In this document: positions 59,654 to 64,000 of the stretch, in pieces
Layout: each line of letters opens with the position of its first letter
Position numbering within the stretch: position 1 is the stretch's first letter
Assembly: GCF_001646655.1 (NCBI RefSeq)
Contig: NZ_LPZN01000003.1
Coordinates: forward strand, 1 to 64,000
Source: Rhodococcus gordoniae
GTDB taxonomy: Bacteria; Actinomycetota; Actinomycetes; Mycobacteriales; Mycobacteriaceae
Direction of reading: 5' to 3'
Length of the DNA stretch: 64,000 nucleotides
The notes under the pieces: model-generated
What the model was told of the DNA's origin: nothing
Database searches by the model: none
Seen by the model: only the letters and a program-made list of their open reading frames with translations
Position numbers and translations under genes: made by a program

Positions 59654-61651
59654 TCACTGCCCTCCGGTGTCGCCCATCACGGCGCCTTCGCGGCGGGGGT
59701 CGGCGCCCCCGATCCATCCCTCGTCCCGGCGCAGCAGCGCGCTCAGACCACTGGACTGCGGGGCGACGGACACTTCGTGACCCATGTCGCGGAGTTGCCG
59801 CACGAGCGGGTCGTTCGCTCCGTCGCCGGCCCCGTCGATCGCCGGATGTTCGCCACCCACCCCGGTGACGGGGGTGTTGGCGGCGCCGAACGACACGGCC
59901 GAAACGGCCTGCTGCGGGTCGAGTCCCCAGTCGAGGGTGTTCACGAGCGTCTTGACGACGAACTGGATGATCACCGAACCACCCGGCGACCCGACCACCA
60001 TGTGGATGTCGCCGCGACCGCCGTCGGGTGTGCGTTCGAAGACGAGCGTCGGGGCCATCGAACTCCGTGGCCGCTTGCCCGGTTCGACGCGGTTGGCGAC
60101 CGGAAGACCTTCCTCGTCGACCGGTTCGGCCGAGAAGTCCGTGAGCTGATTGTCGAGCAGGAAGCCGTCGACCATGTGGAACGAGCCGAACGCCGATTCG
60201 ATCGTGGTCGTCATCGATGCGACATTGCCGTAGCTGTCGGCGACCGAGATATGGCTGGTGCCGTATTCGGGACTCTGCGGCGGCATGCCGAGCGGGACCG
60301 GACCGAAGTCGCCGGGCCGCGCCTTCCCCATGCTCTTGCCGGGGTCGATCAGGGCTGCGCGTTCGGACAGGTAGTCCGGGTTCACCAGGGTGTCGAGCGA
60401 GCCGCCCGGCAGGGGGACGAAGTCGGCGTCGGCGACGTACTTGTCGCGATCGGCGTAGGCGAGTCGTTCGGCCTCGGAGATCAGGTGCACCGCCTCGGCG
60501 TCGGGCACGCCACCGTCGGTATCGACATCGTGCGGCGATATCGAGGCGAGATCGAAGTTCTCGAGGATGCCGAGCGTCGCGGCGACCGCCATACCTCCCG
60601 ACGACGGATTGGGCATACCGCAGATCTCGTAGTTGCGATAGGGGGTGCACAGCGGTTGCCGTTCCTTCGCCTCGTAGGCGGCAAGGTCCTCGAGGGTCAT
60701 CGTTCCGGGTGTACGCCCACCGGAGTCGGTGCCGGTGGCCTCGACGATGCCGGCCGCGATGTCGCCGGTGTAGAAGGCGTCGGCGCCACCGGTGGCGATC
60801 GCCGAGAGCGTCTTGGACATGGCGGGATTCGTGAGGGTTTCACCGGCCGGCTTGGGCGAGCCGTCGGACTGCAGGAAGTAGGCGCGGGCCTCGTCGTCGA
60901 CCGCGAGTTGCGGGGCGGAATCGGCGATCGACTGCGCCAGGCGGTCGCTGATCACGATGCCCTGATCCGCGAGATCGATGGCGGGACGGAACAATTCGCC
61001 CCAGTCGGTGCGTCCGTGCTCCTCGTGGACCTTCTCGAGCATCCGTACGGCGCCGGGCACGCCGATCGACCGGCCGCTGGCACGGGCGTCGGGGCGGGGT
61101 TCGGTGCGGTCGGTGTCGCTGATCCAGCGCAGATAGTTCTCGGTCGCGGACATCGGGGCCGTCTCGCGACCGTCGTATGCCGTCACCTCGCCGGATTCGG
61201 CGTCGTAGTACACCAGGAAGGCTCCTCCGCCGATGCCCGACGACTGGGGTTCGACGAGACCGAGGACCATCTGGGCGGCGACGAGCGCGTCGGCGGCGGT
61301 CCCGCCGTCGCGCAGGACCTCGCACGCCGCCTCGGTGGAGACCGGGTTGGCCGTCGACACGGCATAGGAGGAGGTGGTCACCGGGGTCATACCGGCGCGA
61401 TAACCGGTCGCGATCTCGGGATTCGTCGAGATGTCGCGATCCCCGGTCTCCGCCGGTTGCTGCGTGTCGGCGACCGGGGTGCCGTTCGGTTCCGCGGTGC
61501 AGGTCGCCGCCGCTGCGGTCTCCTGCACGTCGGCGGTGCCGTCGGGTTCCGTATCGCCGGACGCGGATGTACACGCACCCAGGAGGGCGATCGAGACGGC
61601 TGTGGCGAGGGCCGCGCGGACACCGGACCGGACTCTCGAGGGCTGAACCAT
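59654..61651 (-). CDS. ggt: Gamma-glutamyltransferase, secreted lipoprotein
   Basis: A 665-aa Ntn-hydrolase that transfers or hydrolyses gamma-glutamyl groups, for example from glutathione-like thiols. Starting at MVQPSRVRSG (ATG 61651), the signal peptide ends in a lipobox LLGAC (Cys ~26), so the mature protein should be lipid-anchored outside the membrane. Conserved blocks: SSGIGGGAFLVYYD (~148), YDGRETAPM (~168), autocleavage Thr in YGTSHISVADSYGNVASMTTTI (~450), RPRSSMAPTLVF (~525) and VGSPGGSVIIQFV (~550). Length is slightly above bacterial Ggt. An upstream in-frame extension from 61765 is ignored because it spoils the signal peptide. It is alone on its strand, upstream of and parallel to the ADH operon. 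Confidence 0.93.
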   Translation of the reverse strand: MVQPSRVRSGVRAALATAVSIALLGACTSASGDTEPDGTADVQETAAAATCTAEPNGTPVADTQQPAETGDRDISTNPEIATGYRAGMTPVTTSSYAVSTANPVSTEAACEVLRDGGTAADALVAAQMVLGLVEPQSSGIGGGAFLVYYDAESGEVTAYDGRETAPMSATENYLRWISDTDRTEPRPDARASGRSIGVPGAVRMLEKVHEEHGRTDWGELFRPAIDLADQGIVISDRLAQSIADSAPQLAVDDEARAYFLQSDGSPKPAGETLTNPAMSKTLSAIATGGADAFYTGDIAAGIVEATGTDSGGRTPGTMTLEDLAAYEAKERQPLCTPYRNYEICGMPNPSSGGMAVAATLGILENFDLASISPHDVDTDGGVPDAEAVHLISEAERLAYADRDKYVADADFVPLPGGSLDTLVNPDYLSERAALIDPGKSMGKARPGDFGPVPLGMPPQSPEYGTSHISVADSYGNVASMTTTIESAFGSFHMVDGFLLDNQLTDFSAEPVDEEGLPVANRVEPGKRPRSSMAPTLVFERTPDGGRGDIHMVVGSPGGSVIIQFVVKTLVNTLDWGLDPQQAVSAVSFGAANTPVTGVGGEHPAIDGAGDGANDPLVRQLRDMGHEVSVAPQSSGLSALLRRDEGWIGGADPRREGAVMGDTGGQ

Positions 61652-61728
61652 CCACCGACGGTAACCGGGCGTGTGAGTGCCCGTAGGGAATTCGACCGCG
61701 ATCCGCTCACGTCCGCACACCGGACCCC

Positions 61729-61777
61729 TTGACACGGCCGTCGCCGGGGAGCATCCTTTATTCAACCAGATGGTTGA
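61729..61777 (+). promoter_or_regulatory. Promoter/operator of the ArsR-SRPBCC pair
   Basis: A consensus TTGACA lies at 61729-61734. A perfect palindrome TCAACC-AGAT-GGTTGA lies at 61762-61777, extended to a near-palindrome TTTATTCAACC/GGTTGATAAA. This is the expected type of operator for an ArsR/SdpR-like dimer and overlaps where the -10 or transcript start should be, consistent with autorepression. The -10 hexamer itself is poor (near 61752-61757). Confidence 0.6.
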
Positions 61778-61809
61778 TAAACCGGAAGGTTCATGGAGCG
61801 GAGGCGATC

Positions 61810-62223
61810 GTGCACGACGACGAGACGGACGACACCGCGCTCGACCTGGCGTTCACCGCCCTGGCCGATCCGGCCCGCCGCCGCATCGTCGCCCGGCTCA
61901 GCCGGGGCCCGGCCACGGTCACCGAACTCGCGGAACCCTTCGAGATCACCACACAGGCGATCTCGAAACACATTCGGGTGCTCGAACACGCCGGTCTCGT
62001 CACGCGCACACGCGATGCCCAGCGCCGGCCCGTCCACCTGAATCCCGCGCGGCTGGAGATGCTGACCTCCTGGATCGACCGCTACCGGTTGGTGAAGGAG
62101 CAGCAGTTCCGCGATCTCGACGCCGCGCTGGCCCGGGAAGCGGCCGAACACCACCACAGGGCCGAACACCACCACAGGGCCGAACACCACCACAGGGCCG
62201 AACAACATCACCGGGGCGCGTGA
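61810..62223 (+). CDS. ArsR-family repressor with His-rich repeat tail
   Basis: A 137-aa ArsR/SmtB-fold regulator. Residues ~10-85 hold the winged helix: FTALADPARRRIVARLSRGPATVTELAEPFEITTQAISKHIRVLEHAGLV. The Cys-based arsenic site is absent, so it belongs to the SdpR-like class that usually partners an SRPBCC gene, as found 23 bp downstream. The C-terminal ~25 residues are AEHHHR three times and AEQHHR once, which is unusual and could bind Zn, Ni or Cu or act only as a flexible tail. GTG start at 61810 with GGAGG. A longer reading from 61729 would start within the -35 box and run through the operator, and is unlikely. Confidence 0.88.
   Translation: MHDDETDDTALDLAFTALADPARRRIVARLSRGPATVTELAEPFEITTQAISKHIRVLEHAGLVTRTRDAQRRPVHLNPARLEMLTSWIDRYRLVKEQQFRDLDAALAREAAEHHHRAEHHHRAEHHHRAEQHHRGA
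62143..62214 (+). repeat. 18-bp tandem repeat encoding AEHHHR
   Basis: Three exact copies of gccgaacaccaccacagg and a fourth variant copy (gccgaacaacatcaccgg). The unit preserves reading frame, so copy number can change by slippage without a frameshift. Confidence 0.95.
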
Positions 62224-62246
62224 CGCCCCGACACCGGAGGACTGTC

Positions 62247-62732
62247 ATGAGCAACGCACTCACCCTCTCGGTCCCGGAAGGCGTCCCCTTCATCGACTAC
62301 GAGCGGGAATTCGATTTCCCGGTCGCGGACGTCTTCCGCGCCCACAAGGATCCCGATCTCGTCGCCCGCTGGCTCGGCCCGCGAGGCATGAAGATCGAGA
62401 TCGAGCAGTTCGACTTCCGTACCGGAGGCTCGTACCGCTACCGACACTCGGACGAGCGCGGAAGCTACCGCTTCGCCGGAGTCTTCCACACCGTGCGCGA
62501 CAACGAGTTCGTCGTCCAGACCTTCGAATACCTCGGGTTCCCCGACGTGGTGAGCCTCGAGACACTCACCTTCGTCGACCTCGGCGACGGACGCTGCAAG
62601 CTCGTGGGGCATTCGGTGTACCCGAGCACGGAGGCCCGCGACGGGATGGCGCAATCGGGCATGGAGACGGGTCTGTCCGAGGGGTTCGAGCAACTCGACG
62701 AAGCCCTGGCGCAGGAGACCGCCTCGCGCTGA
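62247..62732 (+). CDS. SRPBCC (AHSA1-like) domain protein
   Basis: A 161-aa single-domain START/Bet v1-like protein. It starts MSNALTLSVPEGVPFIDYER, with the family pattern of EFDFPVADVFRAHKDPDLVARWLGPRG (~20-48), FRTGGSYRY, a central beta sheet and a final long helix MAQSGMETGLSEGFEQLDEAL. Such proteins bind small hydrophobic ligands and are typical partners of ArsR regulators. ATG at 62247 has CGGAGG upstream. It ends 19 bp from the stop of the convergent VWA gene. Ligand unknown. Confidence 0.9.
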   Translation: MSNALTLSVPEGVPFIDYEREFDFPVADVFRAHKDPDLVARWLGPRGMKIEIEQFDFRTGGSYRYRHSDERGSYRFAGVFHTVRDNEFVVQTFEYLGFPDVVSLETLTFVDLGDGRCKLVGHSVYPSTEARDGMAQSGMETGLSEGFEQLDEALAQETASR

Positions 62733-62751
62733 GCTCCCCGGACCCGGCCGC

Positions 62752-64000
62752 TCACCGCAGTGCGTGGCCGAGTTCGGCGGCCTTCGCGAGCAGTTCCGCA
62801 CCGTCACGGGCGACGACCACCTCGTCGCACAGTTCGGCGTAGTCGGGCATCGCGCAGGTCGCCTGCGTCCAGTACCGCTCCGGTTCCGGCGTGATCCACG
62901 CGAGACGGTGCACCCGGCGACGGAGTTCCTCGAGCCGATCGACGCGCGGAGGCAGGCCGTTGCAGCGCCCGTCCCCCACCACCAGCACCGACGTCCGGCC
63001 GTCGATCGATCCGGAGTGCTCGGTGAGCAGTTCGTCGAACATCCTTCCGTAGTCGCTGCTCGCTTCGAGATCGACTGCGGGATGGGCGAGTACGGCGGCC
63101 AAGGCACCGTCGCCGTCGGCGGCGAGCAACTGTTTCGTCACGTCCACCGGACGATCGACGAAGGCGACCACCCGGCACCGATGCGCCCGCCCGTTCATCG
63201 CCTGGGCCAGCCGGAGCGTGAACGCGGTGACGGGGCGCACCGACAACGAGACGTCCGCGAGGACGAGCAGCCGCACCCGGTCGGGACGGGGCGCACGGAC
63301 GACGAGCCTGAACGGCACCCCGTCGGTCCGCATCCCCGCCCGGGCGGTCCTGCGCATGTCGAGCCGTCCGCGGGTGCGCTCACGCGGATGGGGACGGACG
63401 GGACCGCGCATCCGGCGCAACACTTCATGGCACGCCAGCTCGATTTCGGCACGGTCGATGCCGGCGGTGTCGTGCGATTCGGGTGCCTCGACGCCTTCGA
63501 TCCCCGGCACCGCGGCAGCGAGCGAGGCGACGAACGCTTCGACCGCGTCGACGAGGCGCGCGAGTTGCGATTCGGAGAGGGGTTCGTCGAGAACCTCTCC
63601 CCCGTACGTGCGGTGCGGGTCGTAGGCGTCGAGCCACGCGAGGATCGTCGCCGGATCGTCCCAGGACAGCGATCCGACGACCGCGGCCCCCGGTTCACCG
63701 GACAGATCGCCCACGGTCGTGGTCGCCGCGTTCTCGACGTCGACGGTGTAGGTGACGCCGCGACGACCCGAGTCCGCGCCCGTGTCCACCGACAGGTCGG
63801 CGTCGGAGGACGTCATCGACACATCGTCGTCGTCCTTGTGCGGGTTGAACCCTTTGCGGGCCTCCGGGGTGTCGAAGTGGTCGCCGACCTCGGCGGCGCG
63901 TTCGTTGTACTCGGCGTAGCGCGCGATGCTCGGATCGTCGCCGATCTCGAGCGCGGCCGGCAGCGACTCCGCGAACCGGGCCCGGGCAGGCCCGCCGCCG
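62752..64000 (-). CDS. VWA-domain (CoxE-like) protein, partial at window edge
   Basis: The reading frame is open up to the window end, so the N-terminus may lie beyond 64000. The first start codon inside the window is GTG at 63822 (356 codons to the stop), but coding-like sequence (GDDPSIARYAEYNERAAEVGDHFDTPEARKGFNPHKDDDD split over 63823-63999) continues upstream in frame. The C-terminal half is a von Willebrand A-like domain: metal site D-V-S-L-S in VLADVSLSV (~190), FVDRPVDVT, SSDYGRMFDELL and VLVVGDGRCNG. CoxE-like VWA proteins usually work with a MoxR-type AAA+ ATPase in inserting metals into, or activating, dehydrogenases. A partner would be expected just outside the window. Confidence 0.85.
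   Translation of the reverse strand, partial: GGGPARARFAESLPAALEIGDDPSIARYAEYNERAAEVGDHFDTPEARKGFNPHKDDDDVSMTSSDADLSVDTGADSGRRGVTYTVDVENAATTTVGDLSGEPGAAVVGSLSWDDPATILAWLDAYDPHRTYGGEVLDEPLSESQLARLVDAVEAFVASLAAAVPGIEGVEAPESHDTAGIDRAEIELACHEVLRRMRGPVRPHPRERTRGRLDMRRTARAGMRTDGVPFRLVVRAPRPDRVRLLVLADVSLSVRPVTAFTLRLAQAMNGRAHRCRVVAFVDRPVDVTKQLLAADGDGALAAVLAHPAVDLEASSDYGRMFDELLTEHSGSIDGRTSVLVVGDGRCNGLPPRVDRLEELRRRVHRLAWITPEPERYWTQATCAMPDYAELCDEVVVARDGAELLAKAAELGHALR

Overview
This 64 kb window is high-GC DNA with dense, overlapping actinobacterial gene organisation. A complete mycofactocin locus, very large NRPS genes, and many GTG starts and 4-bp start/stop overlaps point to the Mycobacteriales. Rhodococcus or a close relative (Nocardia, Gordonia) fits best; this is an inference from gene content, not a measured taxonomy. 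No tRNA, rRNA, CRISPR array, transposase or phage gene was recognised, and no gene-free stretch exceeds about 300 bp.

Region 1 (1-30964, all minus strand) holds two consecutive giant non-ribosomal peptide synthetase genes. The upstream one (30964 to 10103, 6953 aa, TTG start) reads Cstart-A1-T1 / C2-A2-T2 / C3-A3-T3 / C4-A4-T4 / C5-A5-T5 / C6-A6-T6 / C7. It ends in a 112-residue tail. The downstream one (9961 to beyond position 1) starts with a homologous ~100-residue element, then A7-T7 / C8-A8-T8 / C9-A9-T9 / C10-A10 and runs off the window. Module 7 is therefore split between two proteins at the C/A boundary, and both ends carry related A-domain-like stubs. Specificity residues read by eye match the textbook Ser code in A3, A7 and A9 and the Thr code in A5. 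A2 and A4 share an uncommon code. A1, A6 and A8 do not match a code I know. The product is predicted to be a Ser/Thr-rich peptide of at least ten residues with an acyl or aryl N-terminal cap.

Region 2 (31247-38092, minus strand) holds a small membrane protein, acetoacetyl-CoA synthetase, a GlsB/YeaQ-type membrane protein, a FadD-type acyl-CoA synthetase, an MHS-family MFS transporter and a small winged-helix protein.

Region 3 (38234-55700) is a mycofactocin (MFT) island. One minus-strand operon runs mftA-mftB-mftC-mftD, then an OYE/FadH-type oxidoreductase, a mycofactocin-type SDR and a second OYE/FadH-type oxidoreductase. Upstream of it, and divergent, are mftR and mftM. A plus-strand tandem-GNAT gene separates this block from mftE-mftF-mftG. 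These are followed on the same strand by a GAF/winged-helix regulator, an aldehyde dehydrogenase and a DUF779 protein. Together they encode a peptide-derived redox cofactor (precursor, chaperone, radical SAM maturase, peptidase, oxidase, glycosyltransferase, methyltransferase), a candidate re-oxidation enzyme (MftG), cofactor-type dehydrogenases and an aldehyde-oxidation step. This suits growth on short alcohols.

Region 4 (55766-64000) holds a small hypothetical gene, then a minus-strand trio of iron-type alcohol dehydrogenase, GAF sensor kinase and LuxR-type response regulator with 4-bp overlaps. It is followed by a lipoprotein gamma-glutamyltransferase, an ArsR/SRPBCC pair with a palindromic operator and a His-rich repeat tail, and a CoxE-like VWA protein cut by the window end. 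The alcohol dehydrogenase/two-component trio beside the MFT island may regulate alcohol oxidation.
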